Position numbers and translations under genes: made by a program. The notes beneath the pieces were generated by a model that saw only the letters and a list, made by a program, of their open reading frames with translations, ran no database searches and had not been told where the DNA came from. From contig QJPP01003526.1 in the NCBI GenBank assembly GCA_003996215.1, positions 124,001-188,000 on the forward strand: a stretch of DNA of 64,000 nucleotides, given 5' to 3'. Source of the stretch: Jaltomata sinuosa. Lineage: Eukaryota; Streptophyta; Magnoliopsida; Solanales; Solanaceae. This document shows, piece by piece, positions 35,651-47,706 of the stretch. Positions within the stretch are counted from its first letter, which is position 1. Each line of letters starts with the position of its first letter.

Positions 35651-35991
35651 CAGAACCTCAGAAAATACCCCAAAAGTGCCCATTTTACAACACACTTCAA
35701 AACCTAACATTCCGAACCAACCCTTTCATGTAAACTTTGATATCGGGAGTTCTACTCACCCAAATTAACTTCTGAAAAGTCCTTCGGATCCTTAATGTCT
35801 TAGCTAATGGAAAAACTATCCCACTCCAAGATATTTTACCTAATTCTCACCCAGATTTCCCTAGACTATACCTCACTCAGAAATCATCCGAGACTAGCCT
35901 AGCCCAAAAATTCCAACTCCCAAACCCAAATTTTTTCTAACCCAAAACTTTATACGAATAGATTACCCATAATGAAGGACAGGTTGTTATA

Positions 35992-36805
35992 GGTTGATAC
36001 TAATTTGGATCATCAGTTACTAATTGAAATCAAGTAATAGCATGAAGGAAAGAAGAAATTGAGTTTTCTTAGTGTATTATAGCAAGAAAAGTACAGATGT
36101 CTCTGTATAATTCCACAAAACTATTAGATATGTTCTTGTATGAAAAGATCGATGAACCTAGGACTCTGATACCAACTTTATCACGATCCAAATGGCCATG
36201 AGTGACACCCACACTAAACCTCTAGTGGAAGAACTATCTAACCCAAACCTTAACCTAATCAATCAGTCATTTTAAATGAAATAATAACAAAACCAACATT
36301 AATAATGGTAATAGCCGAAAACTAACAAAAAGTAAGTACGAAAATATTTCAACTATAGGTTATAATCTCCAAGACTCTCATTGTACAAGAACTGTAAGTC
36401 CAAAAACCATGTCTAAGACATCCAAACTAACAGAATAAGGAAAAGATTCCTTGCCCGTAAGAGGGACAAGAACTAATATGAAAATCTATGGAAGCCTAAA
36501 GATGTAATGCTCACCCTTATATCGAATCAGTTGTCACCACTAGAGATAAGGTCGTGTTTGAGCCTCTAGAATACGATCTGCACTCAACAAAAGAGGAGTA
36601 CATGATAGTGTCAGTACAGGTAGATAGGAACTTCATCACATAGCAAGTAGTTTACCCAATAAAACAATCACTTCAAATCAACCAAACAATGTCTACAAAT
36701 AAATCATATAAGTCAACACATATTATCATAATTATCAATAACTCACAATTTCAATGATCATATCACAATATGGTTCTATGTCAAGTTACTTCTCTCATTT
36801 GTTTT
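35992..36805 (-). mobile_element. Element F: leader, primer site and LTR start of a gypsy element
   Basis: 35992-36161 resembles the leader of E (ACTAATTTGGATCATCAG against ACCAATTTGTATCACCAG). A primer site reads TGGTATCAGAGTC at 36162-36174 on the minus strand, and the LTR begins TATCACGATCC at 36179. The LTR is cut at 36805 by G. No coding sequence of F is in the window. Confidence 0.7.
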
Positions 36806-37695
36806 TGTAATAACCTGTTTTGTCGTTACTAAAATATCAATGTTAAAGGCTTAAGATCTTAATTCTAATAGGTGTTAAGGTCAATTCCTTTGTGTGAGGA
36901 TGCATTATATATGATCTAAGGTCTTAAAAAATCTCTAGCACAAAGTTGAGTTGAAAATATTCTTACCGATTGAGTTTTGCTATAAGTGTTTACTAGGATC
37001 AAACTTAAATGACCACCCCTCCTAGAATATGAAGAGTTATGTGGCATAATACCCACCAAATTAAAGTTCTTCAAGTCTTTTTTTCAACGCCACCGACTAT
37101 TTGTTATTTTGAGTCCCGAGTAGAAAGTTATGACCATTTTACTAAAGGTTGTCTGAGCTAGAAACGAGTCTCATTGTGACAAAGACACGGCTCATTGGAG
37201 TGACCCATCACGACGAAAGGGAATTTTTCATGGTGAAAGATATGGGAAGAACACATATTATATGCATTTTTTAGTATATTATGTCCCATAACTCAAAAAC
37301 TTCAATCTAAAACCTTAGGGAGGCAATTTTCCATGGTTTAGGGTGAAAATTCTCCAATTGAGGTAAGTTATTCCAACAAATTCTTCTCCGATTAATCCTT
37401 CAACACCTTAAAATCATTAAAATGATCTTTAATAGTTGAATTGTAGGCTAGAATCTTATGTTCATGAAATTATAGGGAAAACCTATGAGTATGTGTATTA
37501 TTACCTAGAACTGTTTCTAGATTATAAATTAACCTTTCCTAGTAAGATTTTGTTATTCTAAAAGATATATTTTGGTGGTTGGGAACCTTGAATTCTAGAA
37601 AATGGAGTTTTTACCATTAAAACTCCATTAATGGAGATAGGGTAAGTTTGATAGAACTAGTTAATGGTTAATAGACCCTTGGTTAATAATATAGA
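36806..37695 (+). repeat. Element G LTR, left fragment
   Basis: It starts TGTAATAACCTGTTTTGTCG, a start typical of plus-strand gypsy LTRs of this group. It is interrupted by H, whose target copy is ATAGA at 37691-37695. The interior of G is not in the window. I see no ORF. Confidence 0.6.
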
Positions 37696-40600
37696 TGTAA
37701 TGACCCTTCCGGTTATTTATGCGTGTTCGCCTTTCTTGTACCGTTAGAGCTTGTCTGTAGCTCATTCTGTGTTTTCAGGCCAGTTGGGCTTGTTGTTGAC
37801 TTTGGTCAACATTCAAAGAAGACGACCTCAGATGGAAATTCCGTCAGTGTTGTTAGCTCCAGAATATCGAGTTTGTGTTAGTTAGTTGGTTGGTTCGGGT
37901 TCTGGATGAGCCGGGCTCATTTTGGGTGTTTGGTTGGCATTAGCTAGTGTTGACTTGGGTCAACATTCTTCCAAAACGACCTCGTATGGATGTTTCATCG
38001 ATTCTATTGAGTCTGAAATATCATTTCAACTCTAATAGCACTATTTGTTTTTGAGTATCGGGTTTCGATTGTGCCCGGAATGCCCCGTAAGAGTTTTGGG
38101 TGTTGTTGGTTTTTCTGGTTCTGGTGGCCTTCAGTGCGATTGTGCAACTCTAGAGTGATTTCTCTGGTATGAGTTATTCCCTTCAGCGCGATCTCACTCA
38201 TGTAGCGCGATAGTGCTGGTCTAGGACTTTTCCTTCAGTGCGATAGCGCTGACCAGCGACCAGCAGCTATATATTTTTGATCCCTTCGTTTTTCTAGCAT
38301 TGTTCCTCATACTTTTCCAACTCTAAAACACCAATTTTCTCTACCAAATTTCTCCAAATCATACCTAAACCTTGGGGAATCATTTGTTCGTGTTTCTTCG
38401 TCTCTTGGTAAGCCTTCTTCCTCCTTGAAATTCTCTTGTTCCTTCCTTAAAATTCCACCATTGATGCTCATCCCAAGCTTGGAAATTCTTGTGTAGTGGC
38501 TACTCCTAGCTCGTGCATGCTTCATGGGGTTGAGGGATTGTCCGCCTTGGCTTAAATTCCATCTTTGTGTTAAGTAATTCTTGTCCAATTTCCGATTTTA
38601 TTCTTGAAATTCTATCTTTAAGCCTCATCTTGAGCGGACTGTTTTGAGCCCCAATTGATGTCCATTTTTGCTTAATTTTTTAGCATGTGCTCCCGAGATG
38701 GTACGGAACACATGTGTGTTTTTTATTTCCGGTTTCGGATTGCGGGGCTACGGGCCCATTTGTGACCCGAATTTTGACCCAGCTAAAATATTAGCAATAT
38801 GGGTACCGTTAGCTTTGTATTGACGCGTAGATTATTGTTTTGATAGTGGTTCAGCGGTTTGGAGTTTCTCAGAGCATTTCAAGCCTGGACAACGCCGTTC
38901 CCATAGCTAGTCATCGGATGACAAGTAGGTTATGGCTTTCCCTACCTAGACTCTGCGTATATAGGCTATAACTACATTAATTAGCATCCTTGGGTGGGTT
39001 GTTATAGGTTGTTACCCCAGACCTTGTCCGCCTTTTCTGTCCGTTTATTTTATACGTTAGTTGTAGTATTCGCGTAGTATCGTATATTATCCTTGTGGTC
39101 CTGTATGGCCTTGTATTGACTCTGGAACATAGATGGTGTGTTATTTGGGAATGTCCGCGAGTCCCGGATATAGAGATATCCTTTTAGGCTAGTTATGTAT
39201 GTTGAGTAGTTGCTGGGCCTATGCAGGGATGATAAGAAATGTTTGTGAGCCGCTGGGCTAATTTATGTTTGTGTGTGAGCATATAATCCATTAAAAAGGC
39301 TTTCCCCTGCATTTTTTACTATATTTTGGCTGCGAGCCACTATAGATGGTTTTTCCTAAACTCGCATGGCCCCGGGGGCCTATTTTTGGTATAACCTAAT
39401 GATGACTTGGGATTTTGGATGATTTCACAATTGATTTTTTATTGATGCTAGACTCTTCCGGGTGGAGTACTATACTTGATTTTTTACTGATACTAGGCTC
39501 TGCCGGGTGGAGTACTACATCTGATTTTCTTACCCATTTAGACTAAGATACACTCTTGGCACCCTTTGAGAGGGTTGTTGAGACTTTTATTATTGATTTA
39601 GACTCGAGTATACTTCGTGCACCCTTTGATAGGGTCTTTTGAGATTACTACTACTGCTTTAGACTCGGTTCAATCCCGAGCACGCATATTTGAGATTTAG
39701 CCACTGGCTTGAACCCAAACTTATTTTTGGATGACATGTTAGAGATTTTGCGTCCATTACTGTATGTGGTCAGGGACTTCTATGTCCCTCTATTTCGGGG
39801 CCTGGCCAGGAGCCAGGTGCACCGAAGGAGGGGTATACGGTATAGGATAAGGTATAGCGGGCACGTCCCACTATGGGTCCTCCTACTAAAGTGCCGAGAA
39901 GAGGTGCATACAGTGTTACTATTACCAGTTCCATCATATCATCATCATGCATATTTCACTTGGATTCCACCCTTGTTTGTTGTGTGTTCAGTGTACGCTC
40001 TGCTTGTATAGGTGGCCGGAGGGTTTGTTTTCACTTGATTGTGTTCCTCGGTTGTATGGGCGGCCGTTGGTAATGTAGGTAGATTATATGGTTCTGGTGG
40101 CTTAGCGGTTATTAGCCTATTGAGGCTCCGGTTGTGGGATTTGATTATTGACGGGGCTAGGGAGTCCTATCTTATTGAGGCACTTTTGTGTGGCCTTCTG
40201 AGCAGAGTGTGAGTTTCTGGTTCCACCATTATGAGGATTTGAGTAGTGTCTCTCAATTATTGTGGTTTAGTGGTTCCATCCTAGGTTGATATTTGCGAGG
40301 TTGATCTTTGTTTATATTATCTTTGAAGTTGGATTCGGTGTATGTTTTCCTTTAGTATATTGATCCCTTCTTGAGTATGTGAAGTTGCTTCCTTCCTTCC
40401 TTTTACTTGAGGCTATCGGTATACTGCCATGATTTCTAAACTCTCTCCCTTTTTATATACTATTATTGCAAGGATTCCAGCTGCGTTTTACTTCCTTACA
40501 CCTGTGTTTCTGTGTTATGTATATGTTTGTCCTAGCATGTATACTTGTAAATCTTGGTTGATTGTTCCTTGTGCTAGTTCCTCAACCTTCTTCCTTGCTT

Positions 40601-41146
40601 CTGTGACTGCGTTCTTGTGTTCTGCTTATTACTGTTTTTATATCTTATATACGCTTAGTCGACCGATGATGCCTACTGAGTACACGTTGTCTTGGTGCTC
40701 ATGCTACACTTCTGTACTTTTTGGTGTAGATATTAGTTGAGCTTTCATTGTTGATCAAGTTAGAGTCTAGTACAGCTTTTGGACATTCGAGACTAGGGTG
40801 AGCACCTGCCGGTCGGGGCTTGTCTACATCTCATCTTTTGTACTGATACTCTTTGTACCTTTGGAGACAGAGTTATATTGTATTTTGTTACTTCTAGCAC
40901 TTGTATTCTATTAGAAGCTTTTGTATTGTCGATACCAAGTCTTGGGGTTGGTGTAGTATCATTTATGTATATAATCGAGTTTTGCTTCCGCTTTCTCTAC
41001 TTTTACATTCTGATTCTGCTTATTTATGCTTATTGTGCGTTCTGGTTAGGTAGTAGCCCATTACTAACTGTTTTGGGCTACGGGAATTGATTTTCCTAGT
41101 GGGGGGTTGTAGGTGCCATCATGACCTGAGAAATCAGGTCGTGATA
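37696..41146 (+). repeat. Element H 5' LTR
   Basis: 3,451 bp, start TGTAATGACC, end GTCGTGATA (decayed CA). Compared with the 3' LTR it lacks about 250 bp near 37770. Repeated TCTGCCGGGTGGAGTACTAC-type units lie at 39440-39640. A TATA box is near 38267. Confidence 0.9.
38125..38275 (+). promoter_or_regulatory. Element H promoter: palindrome array and TATA box (copy at 45905-46072)
   Basis: In the 3' LTR two perfect palindromes AGCGCGATCGCGCT lie at 45962-45975 and 46014-46027, with variants between and around them, and TATATAT follows at 46064-46070. The 5' LTR has the same array with substitutions and TATATAT at about 38268. Upstream are inverted TTGAC pairs (37796-37809, 37950-37963). The C/T-rich downstream sequence would be the transcript start. 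Confidence 0.6.
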
Positions 41147-41149
41147 GCT

Positions 41150-41161
41150 TGGTATCAAAGC
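41150..41161 (+). other. Element H primer binding site
   Basis: TGGTATCAAAGC differs by one base from the initiator tRNA-Met complement and lies three bases after the 5' LTR. Confidence 0.75.
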
Positions 41162-41353
41162 TTTAGGTTCACCGGTGTTGTGGTACAGAAGCAAGTGTCT
41201 AAGTAGAGTCTCACAGATCGATATGATGACATCCATATCCTATTTGCGGGAGGCTTTAGGGAATTGTTAGGAAAATTTTCAACTTCTTGGCTCCTTATCA
41301 TGCATTCCTGGATCTATGGGCTTCTAAACTTCAGTTGTTTCATTCCTTCTCAG

Positions 41354-42570
41354 ATGCCTAAGGCGAGTTTGACAGCGGTTGGTGTCGAGGCTTCTGTGCC
41401 TATTGCTTTAGTGCTTCCGTCTGTGCCAAGACTTTAGAGTGAGAGTTTATTGCATCAGATAGGGGGTGTGGGGCCAGCCTAGCCTTTGATTGGATTTGTA
41501 GCGACTCCAGTTCTTCAGGGCACCGTGGTTAGGACTCTGAGTCCTCCGGTGGGTGTTTCAGTACCCGGTTCTACAAGCAGTGTTTTAGCTAGGGTTGAGC
41601 TTCTAGTTCTTCAACAGGGTTATCAGTCAGTAGTGGAGTATGAGGCAAGATTTCATGACATGGTTAGGCATACTACTAGGGCTGTACCTTCAGAGTTTGA
41701 TAGGGTTTAGAGTTTTGTTGGAGGTTTGATTTCACCACTCCATTTGGCGACCGAGCAGTTTTTTATAGTTGGGATGACCTTCCTTCAGGTAGTGGATCAT
41801 GCTTGGGCTATTGAGGGCTTATGCTGTGAGGTTTATGGAGGTAGTGCTAAGAAACGTCGTTGCTAGGACAGTTTTTGAGGTTCTCAGACTCGAGGTAGGG
41901 AGTTCTCCACCAGATATAAGTTCCATTGCCTCTTATCTACTCGGCCAGTTCCAGTTGCTCCACGGGTTCTAGAGAGTGGTTGTGTAGGGCATGTTGAGCA
42001 GAGTAGGGAGGGTACAGATCATGTTCCTCGAGATTTGCCTTCAGAGTATGCAAGCCATGGTGGCCGGTCAGGTCCAGTAGGATCATCCCGTCAGACTCTA
42101 CTTGGTAAGGTTTGCTATTGGTGCAGAAAGCATGGGCACTTAGTTAGGGATTGTCTCGCGATTCTTCCTTCTAGCCAGTAGGGTCAGCAGGTGTTATCTC
42201 CTATGGCTTCAGTGCCACCGGCCAGAGGTCGAGTACAGGGTAGTAGAGGTGGTCCCCAGGACTGAGAAGTAGTGTGCGGGATTACAAAGGTAGTCCCCGG
42301 ATGGTTAGAGGTGGCTTCCAGGCCAGCATTTCAGGTATCCATCCAGAGTCGATAGGCACTGTGTGTCAGAGTAAAGCTTCTTTGGGTTGCTATATTTGTG
42401 GGATGATGGTACATTATGCCAGAGATTATCCCGGACAAGGGATGGTTGAGCCTTCAACTTCAACCTCTTAGTCCAGAGTTAGATCATGTCAGTCGAATGC
42501 CCTTCCTGGTGGGCCTGAGGTAGAGGTTCTTGATATTGTTGCTCCTGGTAAGGCTCCTGTTACTTTCGAC
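41354..42570 (+). pseudogene. Element H gag remnants
   Basis: An ATG at 41354 (MPKASLTAVGVEA) runs to a TAG after about 28 codons. 41486-41710 reads FVATPVLQGTVVR and then GYQSVVEYEARFHDMVRHTT, joining the gag N-terminal and C-terminal blocks without the capsid middle, so an internal deletion is likely. A full CCHC knuckle, CYWCRKHGHLVRDC, is at about 42113-42155. A second one at 42385-42440 reads CYICGMMVHYARDYP, with the last Cys replaced by Tyr. Confidence 0.75.
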
Positions 42571-45085
42571 TTATGATAGTCCTGCTCGTGTTGCGATTCT
42601 ATCCCTTCTATCATTTATTTGCTTATATGCCTACCTGCTAGTTGTTTAGTTATTTGATTACCTAAATTGTAGTATCTATGGGTTGTTTTATTTGTAGTTT
42701 ATTCTTTAGTAGTGGATGGGGGTGAGTTAGACTTGTGAGGTATTTTACCCGGATTGTAGCTCGTGAGTAGTTCTTGTTAGCCTCTTTTCTGGTTGGTTTT
42801 GCTTCTAGCTCCATTGTGACTCTAGGCTTGTGTTGAGTCCTCCCTCTTGAGTGGTCCTAGATGGTTGTTTCCTAGGCTGTTATCTAGAGTGGCTAGAGGT
42901 TCTTGTTTTTGTTTGGTGTTACCGGTAGTTGTGCCGAAGTTGAGATTTTGTCTTTAGATGGGAGATGTTGCTTATGCTAGTGAGCATGGTTTGGTTGTGT
43001 TTTTGGGTGATTAGAATCAACCCTCTTTATTTGGTTGGTTTAGGAAGTTGGCAGATATGTGGGTTGTTCCCACAATCTCCCTCAGTTTCTTATCCGATTG
43101 GGTTGTCTTATTGTTTTCCCTGGTTCCATTTGCAATGAATTTTGATCGTAGTCCTTTTGTTGAGCCTTTGCTTATGGCATTGTGATTGAGTTTGGTTTTA
43201 GCATTTTTGACTAAGTGTTGATCGTAGCCTCGTGATTGAGATGTATTCGTAGCATTCTGGGTGAGTCAGGCATCCGGCCTATTTTCTCCTGCCTTGTTGA
43301 GTTTTGACAATGTAAATTTTAGGGCTAAGGGAATGGCTCCAGGTTCTTAATTTTAGCAAGGAGTTTGTAAGGTTCAGTATATGCTACGGAAAGGTTTTGT
43401 TGGGTTGAAAAAAAAAGAGAGATGACTCTTTGTTTGTGCGTATGTGTTTTAGTAGTTGGTTGAGGTGACGACGAAGGTTTGCTTTGGGATTGTGTGTTAG
43501 TGATTTGATTTGGCCATCTCTAGATTGCAGTGGTTTCCTTCAATTGGTTTGAGATTTCAGTAGCAGCTGCGGTTTTGGCAACTTGTTATTCAAGTCTAGT
43601 TGACTTCGATTCCTATGGGTTCATTGGCAGCATATGAGTCTACTCGCGGGTTTGACAGAAGCATTGGTTGGTAAATTGGGATTTGGTTTCAGAATCATGG
43701 TTTGGATGGTTACATCGGATGGTTCATGGTAGTTTTTATTTGGTTGCAGCATCCTAGTGCTGGGAGGCAGTGGGTGCGGGCAACTTAGCTTCTTTACTTC
43801 AGTTCGGATGTGGCTGCTGTCCTTGGGCACCTGGTCCTTGGCTAACCTCTATTTTAGGCTGGATATTCCTGATTTTAGCGGTGCTCTTCATAGTAAGAAG
43901 TTTCTTCCTTCTTGGTTAGACAGATGCAGTGGCGTAAGTTCCAGAACCAGTGGTGATGTATTGTACGTGGTTAGGTTGTACAGGTTGAGACTACCGAGCC
44001 TATTCTTGAGTTCTAATGATATTTTGAGGTTTATCGTCGTCTTCATTTGCCGAGAGTTTGGAAGCTTATTAAATTAATTCTCCAAGGGTTGTCTTTCACA
44101 TAGGGTTCCAGTATTGGTTAGACTCGGCCAGTATGGACTAAAAGTTTGGCATGGTATATGCTTCAAAATGGTTGGTGGTGTGAAGATCTGGTAGAGTGGT
44201 TGATTTGAGCCAAAGGGGTGAGTTGATATTATATGCAAACTTCTATGGCTAGATAGAAACTTTGAACCCCAAGCACATTTTCCTTTGCTTACGGGGTATC
44301 CTAACTTGATATTCGTGGTATGTTAGGCTCCTCCCCGAGTTGAGATTTGTAAAGCAAGTTCAAGTTCGAATGGTGTTCAAGTATTCAGAGTAGCAGCAGG
44401 TACTTCTTGAGGTTTGGAGCTTAGCGATGGTTATGGGCTTCGTGGAAGACTCACCACACTCCTTGCAGAGGCTTAGTTTTGGTTTTGGCCTGTTGGGTAG
44501 GTTACCATGGTTCATTTACTTCCGGTTGACACAGACTCGGCATGGTGCAGCGGTTGGGTTCATTCAACAGTTTGAAAGCTTCTTCGTCAACACAAGGTAT
44601 CCATATATGCCTTTCCTAACTTTGTTGTGCATACTTCAGTCGAATTCATATGGGTTGATTAGTTGGGTTCAGTTAGCGAGTTTGGTGTTAGCAAAGGTGT
44701 TCTTCCATTTCTTGATGGTCAGTTGGGTCAAGTAACTCCAGTGTTTGAGGACCTTCTATGGGTTGTTATCTTGGATGGCAAAAGTTAGTAGACAATAACT
44801 TAACCTTGATAGAACTTGAGTATAAAGGGTTTTTGTGGGATCAGCTGGCTCATGAGTTAGTCTTTTGGTTGTTGGCTTTTCTGGAAAATTTGGTTGCGGT
44901 TTTGAAGGTTTGAGTTCTCTGTGTTGATTGCCTTGCTTCTCTGGGTTCGGTGTTATGTCGGTGCTTATCGGTTGAGATTCCTGAGGTTCAGTTTGGGTTA
45001 GTAGATCTTTGCAGTTTTGGAGTTTGAGTTTGGAATCTAGCCTGGCTAGTAAGAAGTTTAGGCTTGGTTGCCTTCTTTAGTTCTT
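42571..45085 (+). other. Element H middle region without recognisable pol
   Basis: About 2.5 kb of G/T-rich sequence replaces protease, RT, RNase H and integrase. I searched all frames for DPG/DTG, FIDD, YHPGKAN, HHCC and ISDRG motifs and found none. ORFs such as 43757-44077 and 44427-44735 show no family signature. It is either pol decayed beyond recognition or foreign filler. Confidence 0.6.
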
Positions 45086-45090
45086 CTCTA

Positions 45091-45170
45091 TTGGGTACCG
45101 TCAAGTCAAGGAGGCTACCCGAGTTGTTCAAGAGAGTAGTGCGGGTTTTGTATCCGCTGTTCTTTTCATA
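45091..45170 (+). pseudogene. Element H chromodomain tail remnant
   Basis: TACCGTCAAGTCAAGGAGG and then TATCCGCTGTTC align by eye with the last 70-80 bases of the chromodomain of I (minus strand about 50985-51060: CACCGTCCAGTCGAGGAGG ... TATCCGCAGCTATT). The downstream GACTTTCGGGGATGGAAGTC and TTTAGTAGTGGATGA match I's 3' UTR and polypurine tract. It shows H descends from a pol-bearing element. Confidence 0.6.
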
Positions 45171-45228
45171 TCTAGTCTTTCCTTATTTCCTGACTTTCGG
45201 GGATGGAAGTCTTTTTAGTAGTGGATGA

Positions 45229-47706
45229 TGTAATGACCCTTCCGATCATTTATGCATGTTCTCCTTTCTTGTACCATTAGAGCTTGCCTGTAGTGGCCTC
45301 AAGTCATTTATGGCTTGCTGAAATTGGATAGTTTGGTTCCCGGTTCGTTTGTTTGGTCTTTTCATCCATTCCTTGTTTTAGAGCTTTTAACTTTGGAAAT
45401 CATTGACTTCAGTCAACATTCTTGGTGAACATGCTCGGAATCGAATTCCGACAATTCTGTTAGCTCCGGAGCGAGGACTTTGGTCTAGTGAGACCTTTGG
45501 TCAGGATTTGGGAGCTTTTCAACTTGGAATTCTCTCTCATTCCGTGTTTTCAGTCCAATTGGGCTTGTTTGGTTGACTTTGGTCAATATTCGGAGAAGAC
45601 AACCTCGGATGAAAATTTTGTCAGCTCCATTAGCTCCGAAATGTTGAGTTTGTGTTAGTTAGTTGGTTGGTTCGAGTTTCGAATGAGCCGGACTCATTTC
45701 GGGTGTTTGGTTGGCATTAGCTAGTGTTGACTTGGGTCAACATTATTCCAAAACGACCTCGTATGGAAGTTTCATCGATTCCATTGAGTCTAAAACATCA
45801 TTTCCACTCTAATAGCACTATTTGTTTTTGAGTATCGGGTTCTGATTGTGCCCGGAATGCCTAGTAGAAGTTTTGGCTGTTGCTAGTTTTTCTGGTTCTG
45901 GTGGCCTTCAGCTTGATTGCGCTCCTCTAGAGCGATTGTGCTGGTTTGAGTTTTTCCCTTCAGCGCGATCGCGCTACTGTAGCATGATAGCGCTGGTCTG
46001 GGACTTTTCCTTCAGCGCGATCGCGCTCCTTTAGCGCGATAGTGCTGACCAACGACCAGCAGCTATATATTTTTGATCCCTTCGTTTTTCTAGCATTTTT
46101 CCTCATACTTTTCCAACGCTAAAACACAAATCTTCTCTACGAAATTGCTCCAAATCAGTCCTAAACCTTGGGGAATCATTTGTTCATGTATTTTTCGTGT
46201 TTCTTCGTCTCTTGGTAAGCCTTCTTCCTCCTTGAAATTCTCTTGTTCCTTCCTTCAAATTCCACCATTGATGCTCATCCCAATCTTTAAAATTCTTGTG
46301 TAGCGGTTGCTCCTAGATCGTGCATGCTTCGTAGGAGTGAAGGATTGTCCGCCTTGGGTTAAATTCCATCTTTGTGGTAAGTAATTCTTGCCCAATTTCC
46401 GATTTTATTCTTGAAATTCTATCTTTAAGCCTCATCTTGTGCGGACTATTTTGAGCCCCAATTGTTGTTCGTTTTCCCTTAATTTTTGAGCATGTGCTCC
46501 CGGGATGGTAAGGAACACGTGTGTTTTTCATTTTTGGTTTCGGGTTGGGAGGCCTATGGGCCCATTTGTGACCTAGATTTTGACCCGGCTAAAATATTAG
46601 CAATATGGGTACCGTTAGCTTTGTATTGACGCATAGATTATTGTTTTGATAGTGGTTTTGTGGTTTGGAGTTTCTTGGAGTAGTTTGAGCCTAGACGACG
46701 TTGTTCCCGCAGCTAGTCCTCGAATGACATGTAGGTTATGGCTTTCCCTACCTAGACTCTGCATATATAGGCTATAACTACATTAGTTAGCATCCTTGGG
46801 TGGGTTGTTATAGGTTGGTACCCCAGACATTGTCTGCCTTTTCTGTCTGTTTATTTCATACGTTGGTTGTAGTATTCGTGTAGTATCATATATAACCCTT
46901 GTTGTTCTGTGTGGCCTTGTATTGACTCTGGAACATAGATGGTGGGTTGTTTGGGAATGTTCGTGAGCCCTGGACATAGAGATATCCTTTTAGGCTGGTT
47001 ATGTCTGCTGAGTAGCTGTTGGTCCTGTGCAGAGCTGATAGGAAATGTTTGTGAGCCGCTGGGCTAATTTATATTTGTGTGCGAGCATATCATCCATGAA
47101 AAAGGCTTTCCCCTGCATGTTTTACTATGATTTTGGCTATGAGCCACTATAGATGGTTTTTCCTAAACTTGCATGGCCCTGGGGGGCCATTTTTGGTATA
47201 ACCTAATGATGACTTGGGATTTTGGATGATTTCACACTTGATTTTCTCTTGATACTAGGCTCTGCCAGGCGGAGTACTACACTTGATTTTCTACGGATAC
47301 TACGCTCTGCCGGGTGGAGTACTACATCTGATTTTCTTATGGATTTAAACCCGGATATGCTCTGGGCACCCTTTGAGAGGGTTGTTGAGACTTTTAAACC
47401 CGAGTATACTTCGAGCACCCTTTGAGAGGGTCTTTTGAGATTACTACTACTGCTTTAGACCCGGTTCAATCCCGGGCATGCATATTCGATATTTTGCCAA
47501 TGGCTTGAACCCGAACTTGTTTCTCAATGACATGTTAGAGATTTCGCATCTGTTACTTTATATGGTCAGGGACCTCCATGGGCCCTCCGTTCCAGGTCCT
47601 GGCTAGGAGCCGGGTGCGCCAGAGGAGGGGTATACGGTGTAGGATGAGGTATAGCGGGCACGTCCCACCATGGGTCCTCCTACCGAAGTGCTGGGAAGAG
47701 GTGCAT
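45229..47706 (+). repeat. Element H 3' LTR, left part
   Basis: It starts TGTAATGACC after the polypurine tract. It carries three inverted TTGAC pairs (45403-45416, 45573-45586, 45727-45740) and the promoter array. It is cut by I; the last five bases TGCAT (47702-47706) are I's target copy. Confidence 0.9.

Larger units (their letters stand above)
32689..35991 (-). mobile_element. Element E: gypsy LTR retrotransposon, gag part and 5' LTR
   Basis: The minus-strand order is 5' LTR (33831-35991), primer site, leader, gag. B inserted in gag at 32688/32689, so the rest of E should lie left of the window, beyond A. The right flank (35992 on) is leader sequence of a related element, F. Confidence 0.8.
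33831..35991 (-). repeat. Element E 5' LTR
   Basis: About 2.16 kb, start TGTCATGACC, end GGTTGTTATA (decayed CA). It contains the tandem repeat at 34598-34750 and a palindrome cluster at 35490-35650. The right boundary is set where leader-like sequence of element F begins. Confidence 0.75.

Noticed and set aside
43757..44735. ORFs in the middle of H as captured genes
   Set aside because: No recognised domain, no conserved block, and no sign of exons; kept only as an open question about the region.
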